Part shown: positions 34,724 through 44,012 of the stretch, piece by piece
How the letters are laid out: each line of letters opens with the position of its first letter
Numbering within the stretch: the stretch's first letter is position 1
DNA from: JASLMY01 sp965226475
GTDB lineage: Bacteria; Pseudomonadota; Alphaproteobacteria; GCA-2731375
Direction: 5' to 3'
DNA length: 64,000 nt
Assembly (NCBI GenBank): GCA_965226475.1
Contig: CBDDDJ010000005.1
Span: forward strand, 1,612,001-1,676,000
Program-made: the position numbers and the translations under genes
The notes under the pieces: model-generated
What the model saw: only the letters and a program-made list of their open reading frames with translations
Database searches by the model: none
What the model was told of the DNA's origin: nothing

Positions 34724-35206
34724 TCAGGCGAGGTCGTCGATCTGCTCCACCGTCATGTTGCCCGGCACCACCGTCACGGGGACCTGCAAGGACCCCGACA
34801 TCTGGCCCGCGAGGCGCGAGACCAGCGGCCCCGGACCGGCGGCGTCGGGCGAGGCGCCCAGGATCAGGATTCGGATCGAAACCTCCTCGGCGATCAGCGC
34901 CAGGATCTCGTCCACGACCGGCCCCTCGCGAATGCGGAACTCGGGCATGAGGCCGGAATACTCGTTCATTTCCTCGGCCAGGCCCGTCAGCAGCTCCTCC
35001 GCCTCCTCGCGGGCCTCCTCGCGCATCAGGTTCTCGACCGCCATCCAATGCTGGAAGTCGGCCGGCTCGATGACCCGGAGCAGCACCACGCCGCCGCCGG
35101 TGCGATGCGCGCGCATGCAGGCGAAGCGCAGCGCCACCCGGCACTCCGGCGTGTCGTCGACCACCACCAGAAAGTTCCGGCGCGCGCGTGGGTCGGTGTC
35201 GGTCAT
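34724..35206 (-). CDS. Universal stress protein (UspA) family
   Basis: A 160-residue single-domain Usp protein. ATG 35206 (MTDTDPRARRNFLVVVDDTP) is chosen because GGGAGG lies nine bases upstream; an ATG at 35230 would include this site in the coding region. NFLVVVDDTPECRVALRFAC is the first strand-loop. ILILGASPDAAGPGPLVSRL with VPVTVVPGNM is the ATP-binding region, here lacking the strict G-2x-G-9x-G(S/T) spacing, so nucleotide binding is uncertain. It is followed at once by the EEP-family gene. Confidence 0.85.
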   Translation of the reverse strand: MTDTDPRARRNFLVVVDDTPECRVALRFACMRAHRTGGGVVLLRVIEPADFQHWMAVENLMREEAREEAEELLTGLAEEMNEYSGLMPEFRIREGPVVDEILALIAEEVSIRILILGASPDAAGPGPLVSRLAGQMSGSLQVPVTVVPGNMTVEQIDDLA

Positions 35207-35277
35207 CGAAATCGGCCTCCCGACCGCCATGCTGCCATGGCGGCGGCGGGCGAGGCAACGACTCCCGGCGCCGCCGC

Positions 35278-36279
35278 CTACTTCAGCAGGATGTTGGTGA
35301 TCTCGCGCAATTTGGTTCGTGCGCGCAGCAGGTAGAAACCTTGCGAGGCCAGATGACTCGGCAGTGCCTGAGAGTCCGGCGCGCCGTTGACGATGACCAG
35401 GGGCGACAGTTCGGCCGCCGACTTGAAGCTATCCAGCATCTGCGCCCAGGCCTCGCCCAGCTTGCGCTCGGAAATAACATTCTCGAAATCGCGGCCCAGT
35501 TCGCGCAACAACATGTAGTAGGCGTAGGTCTGGCCCTTCACGCCGTAGAAGAGATCGTCGGCGAGCGTGTCGATCAACCCGCCCGAGTACTCGTCGATGT
35601 GCTGGTCGATACTCGCGGAGGAGGAGCCGAGATCAAGGGCGATGCGGTCGAGGGTCGCCAAAAGATTGTCGGCCCGCCGCTCGAACTTGGCGCCGCCGCC
35701 CGGAAGCCGACGGTTGTAGGCCTGTAGCGAGCGCCGCGCCTTGCGGTAACGGCTTTCCGACGGCGTGGTCGGCGCCCAAGAGGTCGAAAGATCGAAAACC
35801 CAGACGTCGCCGGCGTACTGCAGCTGGCCCGAGGCCTCCTGCAGGTTGGCATCGGTCTGGCTGGAGCCGCGCGTGCGGCCGATCTGGTCCACCAGTTCGA
35901 AGGCGAAGCGCCCTATGGCGCGGATAATGCCCTGCTGGTAGTTGGGCATGTTGTCGAGCGCGGCCGGCGCCAGGAACCAGGGATCGTTGGCGACCCAGCG
36001 GTTTTCGTCGATCTCGCGATGAATGAGGGCCGTCGCCAGCGCCACCGCGTGGGAGCCACCCTCGATCCGATCCCCGGGGCCTGCCTGGAAGTCGATCTCG
36101 TCGGAAATCCGGTGGGTCAGCACCATGCCCACTGGATAGTAGAAAATCACCAATAACAGCAAGGCGATGCCACCCCTTAGGGTGTAACGCTTGGCGCGAG
36201 AATCCTCCAGACGCGGTATCGCGTCGGACCGGCCGGGGCGCCATTTTCGCAACTGGGTGGCAATTCGCTCGCGCATCAT
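35278..36279 (-). CDS. DUF2333 family membrane protein
   Basis: A 333-residue protein if started at ATG 36279, which has GAGG four bases upstream; ATG 36306 would add nine residues. One transmembrane helix (GGIALLLLVIFYYPVGMVL) near residue 45 is followed by a large periplasmic helical domain. Segments such as ENRWVANDPWFLAPAALDNM and YEV-like YGVKGQTYAYYMLLRELGRD are conserved in DUF2333 proteins of Alpha- and Gammaproteobacteria. No function is established. It stands alone between the stress protein and trpS. Confidence 0.82.
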   Translation of the reverse strand: MMRERIATQLRKWRPGRSDAIPRLEDSRAKRYTLRGGIALLLLVIFYYPVGMVLTHRISDEIDFQAGPGDRIEGGSHAVALATALIHREIDENRWVANDPWFLAPAALDNMPNYQQGIIRAIGRFAFELVDQIGRTRGSSQTDANLQEASGQLQYAGDVWVFDLSTSWAPTTPSESRYRKARRSLQAYNRRLPGGGAKFERRADNLLATLDRIALDLGSSSASIDQHIDEYSGGLIDTLADDLFYGVKGQTYAYYMLLRELGRDFENVISERKLGEAWAQMLDSFKSAAELSPLVIVNGAPDSQALPSHLASQGFYLLRARTKLREITNILLK

Positions 36280-36399
36280 CGAGCCTCGGTGGATAGACCA
36301 ACGCATGGCGCAAAGATGGGGCGGGCAACGCGGCGCATCAACCGCCCGCCGCGCCGAGGCGGCCCGGAACTTCGCGCCTCTTTTCGCCCAATCGGTGTC

Positions 36400-37398
36400 T
36401 CAGACGTTCAAAAAGCCGACGATTTCCTTCGTCTCGCGCACAATCGGGTCGGCGATTTCCGCCGCCCGTTCCGCGCCCCGCCGCAGGATCGCGTCGACCT
36501 CGTCGGGCGCCGCCATCAGGCGCGACATCTCCTCGCCGATGGGCCCCAGGCGCGCCACCGCGACGTCGGTCAGGCGAGCCTTGAAATCGGAGAACTGCGC
36601 CCCGCCCAGCTCCGCCAGCACCGCGTCGGTGTCGCTGTCGTCGAGCGCGGCGTAGATCGTCACCAGGTTGGCCGCCTCGGGCCGCGCCGCCAGCCCCTCG
36701 GCCGTCTCCGGCAGCGGCTCGGGATCGGTCCGCGCACGGCGAATCTTCTGGGCGATCTCGTCCGGCCCGTCGGTCAGGTTGATGCGGGAATTGTCCGAGG
36801 GATCCGACTTCGACATCTTGGCCGAGCCGTCGCGCAGGCTCATCACCCGGGTCGCCTCGCCCTGGATCAGCGGCTCGATGATGGGGAAGAAGTCGACGCC
36901 GAAGTCGTGGTTGAACTTCTGCGCGATGTCGCGGGCGAGTTCCAGGTGCTGCTTCTGGTCCTCGCCCACCGGCACGTGCGTCGCGTGATAGGCCAGGATG
37001 TCGGCCGCCATCAGGTTGGGATAGACGTAGAGCCCGGCGCTGGCGTTCTCGCGGTGCTTGCCGGCCTTCTCCTTGAACTGTGTCATGCGGTTGAGCCAGC
37101 CGAGACGGGCGACGCAGTTGAAGATCCAGGCGAGCTCCGCGTGCGCGCGGACCTGGCTCTGGTTGAAGATGACATGGGTCTCGGGATCGATGCCCGAGGC
37201 GATGAAGGCCGCCGCCACCTCGCGGGTGCTGCGGCGCAGCTCCTCGGGCTCTTGCCACACCGTGATGGCATGCATATCGACGACGCAGAAGATGCACTCG
37301 AAGCTTGCCTGCAGGCGCACGAAGTTGCGGATCGCGCCCAGATAGTTGCCCAGGTGCAGGTTTCCGGTCGGTTGAACGCCGGAGAAGATACGTTCCAT
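36400..37398 (-). CDS. trpS: Tryptophanyl-tRNA synthetase
   Basis: A 332-residue class I aminoacyl-tRNA synthetase. The HIGH-type motif is PTGNLHLGNYLGAI (residues 10-23) and the KMSKS loop is SAKMSKSDPSDNS near residue 195. FNQSQVRAHAELAWIFNCV and MSLRDG are typical. Length is normal for bacterial TrpRS. It follows murJ by 61 bases on the same strand, a conserved alphaproteobacterial pair. Confidence 0.97.
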   Translation of the reverse strand: MERIFSGVQPTGNLHLGNYLGAIRNFVRLQASFECIFCVVDMHAITVWQEPEELRRSTREVAAAFIASGIDPETHVIFNQSQVRAHAELAWIFNCVARLGWLNRMTQFKEKAGKHRENASAGLYVYPNLMAADILAYHATHVPVGEDQKQHLELARDIAQKFNHDFGVDFFPIIEPLIQGEATRVMSLRDGSAKMSKSDPSDNSRINLTDGPDEIAQKIRRARTDPEPLPETAEGLAARPEAANLVTIYAALDDSDTDAVLAELGGAQFSDFKARLTDVAVARLGPIGEEMSRLMAAPDEVDAILRRGAERAAEIADPIVRETKEIVGFLNV

Positions 37399-37459
37399 TG
37401 CACTGCTTTTCCCGATGATGGCTGGCGCGGCGGGTTATGGCGCCCGCACCGCCACCGGG

Positions 37460-39028
37460 TCAACCGCCCTTCGATCCGGACTCCTCCCCGCCCCGCGCCA
37501 GGGCGAGGAATTCGCGCGGCCGAACCGCGCGGAACACCACCGCCGCGACGCCGTAGACCGCCGCGCCCCCCACAACCAGTCCGACGACGGCGGCGATCCG
37601 CCCGCCCGCCCCGCCCTGCAACGGGGCATCCAGCGCCAGCAGGGCACCGAGCAGGCAGAGGGACATCACCGCCGTTGCTCCCACGACGGCGACGAGGCGG
37701 CGGACGAGACGGCGGTCCGGCGCCAGATGGCCCCGGCGATGGAGCACCGCCGCCAGCAGGGCGACATTGACCCAAGCGGCGATCGCCGTGGCGAGCGCGA
37801 GGCCGACGTGCTGGAGATATCGCATCAGGATCAAGTTCAGCACCAAGTTCACCACCACGGCCACGATGGCGATTCGAACGGGCGTCGCGGTGTCCTTGCG
37901 GGCGAAGAAGCCGGGTGTCAGCACCTTGACCAGAACATAGGCCGGCAGGCCGACCGCATAGGCGACGAGGGCCTGGGCCGTCGCCTCGGTCGTCCGGGCG
38001 GTGAAGGCGCCACGTTCGAAGAGCGCGCCGATCAGATGATCGGGGAGGATGATCAGCGCCATGGCGGCCGGCAGCGTCAGAAGACCGGCGAACTCGATCG
38101 CCCGGTTGAGCGAAGTCGCCGCGCCCGCGTCCTCGCCCCGCGCGATCTGGCGCGAGACGATCGGCAGCAGCGCCGTGCCCACGGCAACGCCGACGACGCC
38201 GATCGGCAACTGGTTCAGCCGGTCGGCGTAGAAGAGGAAGGAAATCGAGCCCTCGCGCAACAGCGAGGCAAGCACGATATCGATCACCAGGTTGATCTGC
38301 GCGACCCCGGCGCCGAGGGCGGCCGGCAGCATCAGGCGCAGCAGCTCGCGCACTTCGGGCGTCAGTCGCGGGCGCGGCAGGCGCGGCAGGTAGCCGGCCC
38401 GGCCCGCCGCCAGGATGAGCCAGAGGAACTGCACCACGCCGGCGATGCTGACGGCGACCGCGAGACCGTGGCCGGGCGTCGCCAGCGCCTCGTCGAAGAA
38501 AAGCAGCGCCAGGATCAGACAGAGGTTCAGCAGCACGGGCGCGGCGGCGGCGGCGGCAAAGCGGCGAAGCGTGTTCAAGACGCCGGCCAGCAGCGAAACC
38601 AGGCTGATCAGCATCAAGTAGGGGAAAGTAAATCGGGTGAGCGTCACCGCGAGATCGAACTTTTCAGGCTGGTCGGCAAAGCCCGGCGCCAGCCCCAGCA
38701 TCACCCATGGCATGGCGATCTGCGCCATGGCGGTGAAGAGCACCAACACCACCACCAGCAGGCCGAGGGCCGCGTCGGCGAAGGCGAAGGCATAGGCGCG
38801 CCCACGCCGCTCCACCAGGCCGGAGAAGACCGGCACGAAGCCCGCGTTGAAGGCGCCCTCGGCGAACAGGCGGCGGAAGAAGTTCGGCAGCTTGAAGGCG
38901 ACGAAAAAGGCATCGGCGACCGGCCCCGCGCCCAGCACGGCCGCCATCAGGATGTCGCGGACCAAGCCGAGCACGCGGCTCGCCATGGTGTAGCCACCGA
39001 CCGTCGCGGCGAATCGAGCGAGCGCCAT
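37460..39028 (-). CDS. murJ: Lipid II flippase MurJ (MviN)
   Basis: A 522-residue polytopic inner-membrane protein with about 14 hydrophobic helices. The family start GGYTMASRVLGLVRDILMAA with FFVAFKLPNFFRRLFAEGAF is diagnostic, as is GSISFLFYADRLNQLPIGVV with GTALLPIVSRQIARGE. It flips lipid II for peptidoglycan synthesis. It is the upstream partner of trpS. The 54 bases before the next gene hold no clear promoter. Confidence 0.96.
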   Translation of the reverse strand: MALARFAATVGGYTMASRVLGLVRDILMAAVLGAGPVADAFFVAFKLPNFFRRLFAEGAFNAGFVPVFSGLVERRGRAYAFAFADAALGLLVVVLVLFTAMAQIAMPWVMLGLAPGFADQPEKFDLAVTLTRFTFPYLMLISLVSLLAGVLNTLRRFAAAAAAPVLLNLCLILALLFFDEALATPGHGLAVAVSIAGVVQFLWLILAAGRAGYLPRLPRPRLTPEVRELLRLMLPAALGAGVAQINLVIDIVLASLLREGSISFLFYADRLNQLPIGVVGVAVGTALLPIVSRQIARGEDAGAATSLNRAIEFAGLLTLPAAMALIILPDHLIGALFERGAFTARTTEATAQALVAYAVGLPAYVLVKVLTPGFFARKDTATPVRIAIVAVVVNLVLNLILMRYLQHVGLALATAIAAWVNVALLAAVLHRRGHLAPDRRLVRRLVAVVGATAVMSLCLLGALLALDAPLQGGAGGRIAAVVGLVVGGAAVYGVAAVVFRAVRPREFLALARGGEESGSKGG

Positions 39029-39082
39029 GGCCTCAAGTGATACCCAAATCTCGCCAGCGGCGGAAGCGCCCCGGCGGCGGGA

Positions 39083-39403
39083 CTACCGACAAAGCGAACG
39101 AGGTACGAAAATCAGGGACATCCCGCGTTTGGGGATGTCGATCCGCGCCACGGCGACGCCGTTCTTCGCGACATCCTCGCGCTGAAATCCCTCGCCCCGG
39201 CCGGACAATCGATCAGCGAGCTGATCGGGGCTTTCGATCCCGGACAGAAGCTCCTTGCGGGCCGCCGCCTGGGCGATCTCGACGCAACCGCCCTCCCGTC
39301 CCATCAGCATCCAGGGTTCCGCCGCCAGAACCGGCAGGGCGGCCACGATCAGCCAACCCGCCAAGGCGGCCGGCAAAATTCTTGAACACCTTCGATCAAC
39401 CAT
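39083..39403 (-). CDS. Hypothetical exported protein
   Basis: A 106-residue protein starting MVDRRCSRILPAALAGWLIV then AALPVLAAEPW at ATG 39403; an upstream ATG at 39472 would put the signal peptide out of place. After the signal peptide comes GREGGCVEIAQAAARKELLS and a C-terminal VAKNGVAVARIDIPKRGMSL ending in LCR. Two mature cysteines could form a disulfide. I do not recognise the family. It is likely periplasmic. Confidence 0.6.
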   Translation of the reverse strand: MVDRRCSRILPAALAGWLIVAALPVLAAEPWMLMGREGGCVEIAQAAARKELLSGIESPDQLADRLSGRGEGFQREDVAKNGVAVARIDIPKRGMSLIFVPRSLCR

Positions 39404-39547
39404 GCTCACAGCATATCGATTTTGCCATCGTCTTGCGGGGGGAAATTGGCGCTGATGGCGCCAAAAGGACATCTCATCGCGGACCGAGACGCGTGGGCGG
39501 CACGGTAATACGAAGCCGCAACGGGGTGGCCGAGACAGAGGTCGGTA

Positions 39548-41236
39548 TCAGGGCTTGGTGGCTATCCCGTGACCGTATGTCGCAGCCGCGTTCTCTTCAC
39601 TGACGTAGCCGTTCTTTACATCGTCGGCGACGAGTGCCGGGTCGCGTTCGCGCGGATCGCCAAAACCGCCGCCGCCGGCTGATTGGACGAGAACCAGCGT
39701 GTCTGGTTCGAGATCGATATAGGGCGTTTTGCTGGCCAAGACCTGCTCGTCGTTGCCGCCAGGGTTGAGAACATAGCGCGATGTGGCGCCTGGCTCGCCG
39801 CCGAAAAGACCGGGCGGCGGCGTAACATGGCGGTCGGCGCAAAGGCAAATCTGTGCTTGGTCGGCCTCGACGCGGAACGCGCGAACGAAGCCGTTGCCGC
39901 CGCGAAAACGGCCGGCGCCGCCGGTGTCGGGGATGATCTCATAGGCCTCGAAAAACAACGGATTTTCAATTTCGTCGGCCTCGATGGGAATGTGACCCGC
40001 ATTGCCGGGACCATAACGGATGGCGTTCATGCCGTCGCGCGTTGCCCGCGCGCCGTATGCGCCCGACGAAAGCTCGATGGTGGTGAAATATTGATCGCCA
40101 TCGGCGCGCTGCCGACGACCGGCGATCACCGCGGTACCGGTCGATCCCGAGCCGCTGGCGATCGCCCGCTCGCCGATTGCCCCGGCGATTGCCGCCAGGG
40201 TCGCGTCGAGAACCCGGTAACAGACATCGCCGAAACCGATCATGGAAGCGGGCTTTCTCGCATCGACCAACGAGCCGGGTCGGGTTTTCACGGTGATCGG
40301 CTTGTAGCTTCCGGCATTCGGCGGATTCTCCGGGTCGGTAATCGACTTGATCGCGTACTGCACCGCCGATGCGGCGGCGGAGTAGGAACAGTTCATGCCC
40401 CCCGACGAGTGGTCGCTGCTGTCGTTCAGATCGACGATGATATCGCTGCCGCGGATGGTGATTTTGACATCGATCCAGACTTTGTCCTCCAAACGGCCGT
40501 CGCCGTCGAGGCAATCGCGGGCATGGTAGTCGCCGTCGGGAAATTCGGCGATGCGCGCCCGCGTCATCTGTTCCGATCGGGTGATGATTTCGCTCATCCC
40601 CGCCGTGAGTGTCTCGAAACCGTAGCGCGCGATCAAGGCATCGAGGCGGCGCTCGGCGGTTTCGCAACTGGCATATTGCGAGCGTAGATCACCGTAGCCG
40701 ATCGACCGGTTGCGGATGTTCGACATGATCATCTCGAGGACGCCGGGGTTGGGCCGGCCCGCCTCGAACAGCTTCACGGGGGGAATAAAGATACCTTCCT
40801 GGTGAATGTCGGAGGTTGCCGGCGAATAACTGCCCGGCCCCATCCCACCGATGTCCGCCCAGTGCCCGCGGTTGCAGGCATAGGCATAGAGCTCGCCTTC
40901 GTGGAACAGCGGTCGCGCGATCAGAACGTCGGGCAAGTGCGTGCCGCCGATGAACGGATCATTGGTCGCCAGTACGTCGCCGGGCCGAAGATTCTCTCGG
41001 CCGATAAACTCAACCGCCCCCTGTAGTTGCAGCGGCATGGTCGTGACGTGAATGGGAAAACCGTTCGGGTCCTGCGCGATGATGTCGCCGTTGGCATCCA
41101 TGAGGCAACACGAGAGGTCACCTTGCTCTTTCCAGAGCTGGGTGTAAGCGGTGCGCATGGTCATGATTTTCATATCGCGCGCAACGGCGATCAGCGACCC
41201 GTGGACAACGGCGAGGGTAAAGGCATCGACGCTCAT
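39548..41236 (-). CDS. Hydantoinase B / 5-oxoprolinase beta-type subunit
   Basis: A 562-residue HyuB-type protein. Family segments are MRTAYTQLWKEQGDLSCCLM, DPFIGGTHLPDVLIARPLFH, CNRGHWADIGGMGPGSYSP and the C-terminal SAGGGGFGDPRERDP. With HyuA it forms an ATP-dependent enzyme opening cyclic amides (hydantoins, 5-oxoproline) or, in related enzymes, carboxylating acetone. The substrate is not predictable. Its ATG overlaps the stop of hyuA by four bases (ATGA), so the two are cotranslated. Confidence 0.9.
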   Translation of the reverse strand: MSVDAFTLAVVHGSLIAVARDMKIMTMRTAYTQLWKEQGDLSCCLMDANGDIIAQDPNGFPIHVTTMPLQLQGAVEFIGRENLRPGDVLATNDPFIGGTHLPDVLIARPLFHEGELYAYACNRGHWADIGGMGPGSYSPATSDIHQEGIFIPPVKLFEAGRPNPGVLEMIMSNIRNRSIGYGDLRSQYASCETAERRLDALIARYGFETLTAGMSEIITRSEQMTRARIAEFPDGDYHARDCLDGDGRLEDKVWIDVKITIRGSDIIVDLNDSSDHSSGGMNCSYSAAASAVQYAIKSITDPENPPNAGSYKPITVKTRPGSLVDARKPASMIGFGDVCYRVLDATLAAIAGAIGERAIASGSGSTGTAVIAGRRQRADGDQYFTTIELSSGAYGARATRDGMNAIRYGPGNAGHIPIEADEIENPLFFEAYEIIPDTGGAGRFRGGNGFVRAFRVEADQAQICLCADRHVTPPPGLFGGEPGATSRYVLNPGGNDEQVLASKTPYIDLEPDTLVLVQSAGGGGFGDPRERDPALVADDVKNGYVSEENAAATYGHGIATKP

Positions 41237-43320
41237 GGCGATTTTCCCGACGGCGGTAAAGTGATGATCATGTTTTCATGGACATCTACCGCCACATCCA
41301 TGTTGACCAAGACCAATGTCGTCGACGAGGGTTCCTCGACCAACGCCGGCCCTGCTATCGCGACGCCCGGCGCCAGCTGGTCGCGGTGGTAAACGGGGAC
41401 CGGTTGGATGCCCGCGCCGTCCGGCAGCAAAACCGGCCGCTCGCCGGCCGGCTCCGGGGTAGTGCCGGCACCGGTGGCCATTGGTAACGGCGGCTTGTCG
41501 ACCCTGCCCGCCGCGCGCAGACGAACATTGACCAGTTCAACCGGTTCGTCCGGCACGGCATAGGTGTACAGGCGCTCATGCATTTCGTGGAAGCGGCCGA
41601 CGACATCGGCGAAATCGTCAAGCCCCGATTCCACGGCATCCACCAGCGGTACCGTGATCTCCGTCGTCTGGCCAAGATAGCGCAGGTCGAGGGCCGGCGC
41701 CATCTCGCGGCGGTCTTCGGCGATGCGCTCGGCGTCCAGGTCGGTTTTCGCCCGCCGCGCGAGCGCCGCGAGGGTCGTTTCGACGTCGCCCGTCGACACT
41801 TCAATTATCGGGCGAACAACCGACTGGATGTAATCGTGACTAAAATCCGCGATGGCGATGCCGCGCGCCGAAAACAATCCGGGATGGCGCGGCACGATAA
41901 TCTGGCCGAGGCCCAGTTCGAGCGCCACGGCCCCGGCGTGCAGTGGACCGCCGCCGCCGAACGCCACCAGGGCATAGTCGCGGGGGTCGCTGCCGCGCTC
42001 AACGGTAACCGTTCGAATTGCCTCGGCGATCTGGTTCGTGGCCACGCGGTAAACACCCACCGCAGCGGCGGCGATATCGACTCCCAACGGCCCCGCGATT
42101 GCCTCGGCGACGACCGCCTCGGCGCGCCCGCGCTCGAGCGGCACTTCGCCATTGGCAAAGCCCACCGGATCGAGCAACCCCATCAGCAAGTTGATATCCG
42201 TGAGGGTCGGCAGGTCCCCACCGAGCCCGTAACAGGCGGGTCCCGGCCGCGCGCCCATGCTATCGGGCCCGACCTTGACCCGGCCGACATCGTCGACCCG
42301 GATGATGCTGCCACCGCCGGCGCCAATGGTGTGGACATCGAGCATTGGTATGCCCACGGGAAACATGTCGATCTCGCGGGTCGTCGTGGCTTCGGCTGTG
42401 GAATTGCGAATCAGGCAAACGTCGAGCGAAGTGCCGCCGACATCCATGGTGATGAGGTCGCGGTACCCGGCTTGGCCGCATAATTGCGCCGCGCCGGCGA
42501 CCGCGCCGGCTGGACCCGACAGCAATGTGAGCGCGGGATTACGCATGACGATGTCCGGCTGCGCGACCCCGCCGTTCGATTGAAAGATGTAAAGCGGACA
42601 GGTAATGCCGCGTTCCGACAGCCGATCGAGCAGGTCGGATATGTAGGCCCGCAGCACCGGCGCCACGTAGGCGGCGAAAACGGTCGTGGCGGTGCGGGGG
42701 AACTCGCGGAACTCGCGTAAAATCTCGCTCGACAGCACGATGTCGAGGTCGGGCAGCGCGGCGCCGAGCCGTTCGCGGACGTACTCTTCGTGGGACGGAT
42801 TGAGGAACGAAAAAAGAAAGCAGACGGCAACGCTCTCGACCTCTTCGTCTCGAAGCGCCGCGATCCCCTGGTCGAGTTCGTGCTCGTCGATCTCGGTGAC
42901 CACGTCGCCGTGGCGATCGACGCGGCACGACACACCCAGGCGCAGATAGCGTGGTACCAAAGGCGAGGGTTTATCCTCGTGGATCCGGTAGATCAGTTCG
43001 GCGGGACGCGCGAAACGGCCAATCTCCAAAATGTCGCGGAAGTTCTTGTTGGTGATCAGGGCCGTCTTGGCGCCTTTTCGTTCGATCACCGCGTTGGTGG
43101 TAATCGTCGTGCCGTGACAGATCCAGTCGATCTCGCTGGCCTCGACACCAGCCTCGCCGAGCAGCCGCTCCACGCCCTCGACGACGGTCTCGGCCCGGTC
43201 CTCGTGGCGGTTGAGGACCTTGGCGACCGAGGCGTCGCCGGTTTGGTTGTTGATCAGGACGACATCGGTAAACGTGCCACCGACATCGATACCGATACGA
43301 TACCCTGGACCGTCAGCCAT
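41233..43320 (-). CDS. Hydantoinase A / 5-oxoprolinase alpha-type subunit
   Basis: A 695-residue ASKHA-fold ATPase subunit. GYRIGIDVGGTFTDVVLINN is the first phosphate-binding motif. CHGTTITTNAVIERKGAKTA, LLSGPAGAVAGAAQL, MDVGGTSLDVCLI, HTIGAGGGSIIRVDD and ARPGPACYGLGG follow in order. It pairs with the HyuB gene directly downstream. The second, broken hydantoinase gene at 46617-51422 is diverged from this pair, not a copy of it. Confidence 0.92.
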   Translation of the reverse strand: MADGPGYRIGIDVGGTFTDVVLINNQTGDASVAKVLNRHEDRAETVVEGVERLLGEAGVEASEIDWICHGTTITTNAVIERKGAKTALITNKNFRDILEIGRFARPAELIYRIHEDKPSPLVPRYLRLGVSCRVDRHGDVVTEIDEHELDQGIAALRDEEVESVAVCFLFSFLNPSHEEYVRERLGAALPDLDIVLSSEILREFREFPRTATTVFAAYVAPVLRAYISDLLDRLSERGITCPLYIFQSNGGVAQPDIVMRNPALTLLSGPAGAVAGAAQLCGQAGYRDLITMDVGGTSLDVCLIRNSTAEATTTREIDMFPVGIPMLDVHTIGAGGGSIIRVDDVGRVKVGPDSMGARPGPACYGLGGDLPTLTDINLLMGLLDPVGFANGEVPLERGRAEAVVAEAIAGPLGVDIAAAAVGVYRVATNQIAEAIRTVTVERGSDPRDYALVAFGGGGPLHAGAVALELGLGQIIVPRHPGLFSARGIAIADFSHDYIQSVVRPIIEVSTGDVETTLAALARRAKTDLDAERIAEDRREMAPALDLRYLGQTTEITVPLVDAVESGLDDFADVVGRFHEMHERLYTYAVPDEPVELVNVRLRAAGRVDKPPLPMATGAGTTPEPAGERPVLLPDGAGIQPVPVYHRDQLAPGVAIAGPALVEEPSSTTLVLVNMDVAVDVHENMIITLPPSGKSP

Positions 43321-43487
43321 CGTTGTTTATTCCACACAACGGGACAAAGAGAAACGGTTAACCTCGTAGTCCGCCCTTCGAGGGCGGAGGGCGTTGTGGC
43401 ACGGGCGGCCGGCTGGTAGCGTTGGCGAGTGGATCAATCGGGCTCGCGCCCTGCATTCGAATAAAAATTATCCGAGGGGGATGGGGC

Positions 43488-44012
43488 ATGAAAGCCGCGT
43501 TTCGAGAAGTTATGGATATCCGGGGCCAAGGGCTGCCCGGAGATGGCGAGGTCACCATCGCGGGCGCGGACCCGGTGTTTTCCACGCCTTTCAAGATTGG
43601 CGGAACCTGTGCGTCGGTACTGGCCGGCGTCGGCGTCGCGGTGTCCGATGTTTGGGCGCTGAAGACCGGCCGACGGCAGAATGTGGCAATCGATACGCGG
43701 CACGCCGCGGCGACCTTGCGCAGTACGAGCTACATGCGAACGCCGGGGGCGGACGGCGCCTTCGGACCCGTGGTGAACGAGGACCACGAGGCGATGATCC
43801 GGATCACCCAGCCATGGCCAACCAAGGACGGCCGATGGTTCCTGCCGCATTTCGGCCTGCCGAACTTGCGGGAACGGGTGCTGGGCGTGCTGGGCTGCGA
43901 ACCCGATCCAGGGTCCGTCTCCAAGGCGGTCGCCGGGTGGGATGCGCTCGATCTCGAGGCGGCGATCGACGAGGCGCGCGCTTGTGGCGCCATGGTGCGA
44001 AGCAATACGGAA
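43488..44012 (+). pseudogene. CaiB/BaiF-type CoA-transferase, 5' part (split by IS1595 element)
   Basis: From ATG 43488 (MKAAFREVMDIRGQGLPGDG), preceded by GAGGGGG, the frame gives FSTPFKIGGTCASVLAGVGV, AVSDVWALKTGRRQNVAIDT and a helical domain to GAMVRSNTE. Then the reading frame enters an insertion sequence. CaiB/BaiF enzymes move CoA between carboxylic acids. Joined with the 3' part after removing the element and one 8-base repeat, it makes an intact 474-residue frame. The 167 bases between hyuA and this gene contain its promoter and no other gene. Confidence 0.9.

Noticed and set aside
39548..43320. The intact hyuA-hyuB pair as a duplicate of the broken fused gene
   Set aside because: The proteins share only family motifs; sequence and gene structure (separate versus fused) differ too much for a recent duplication.
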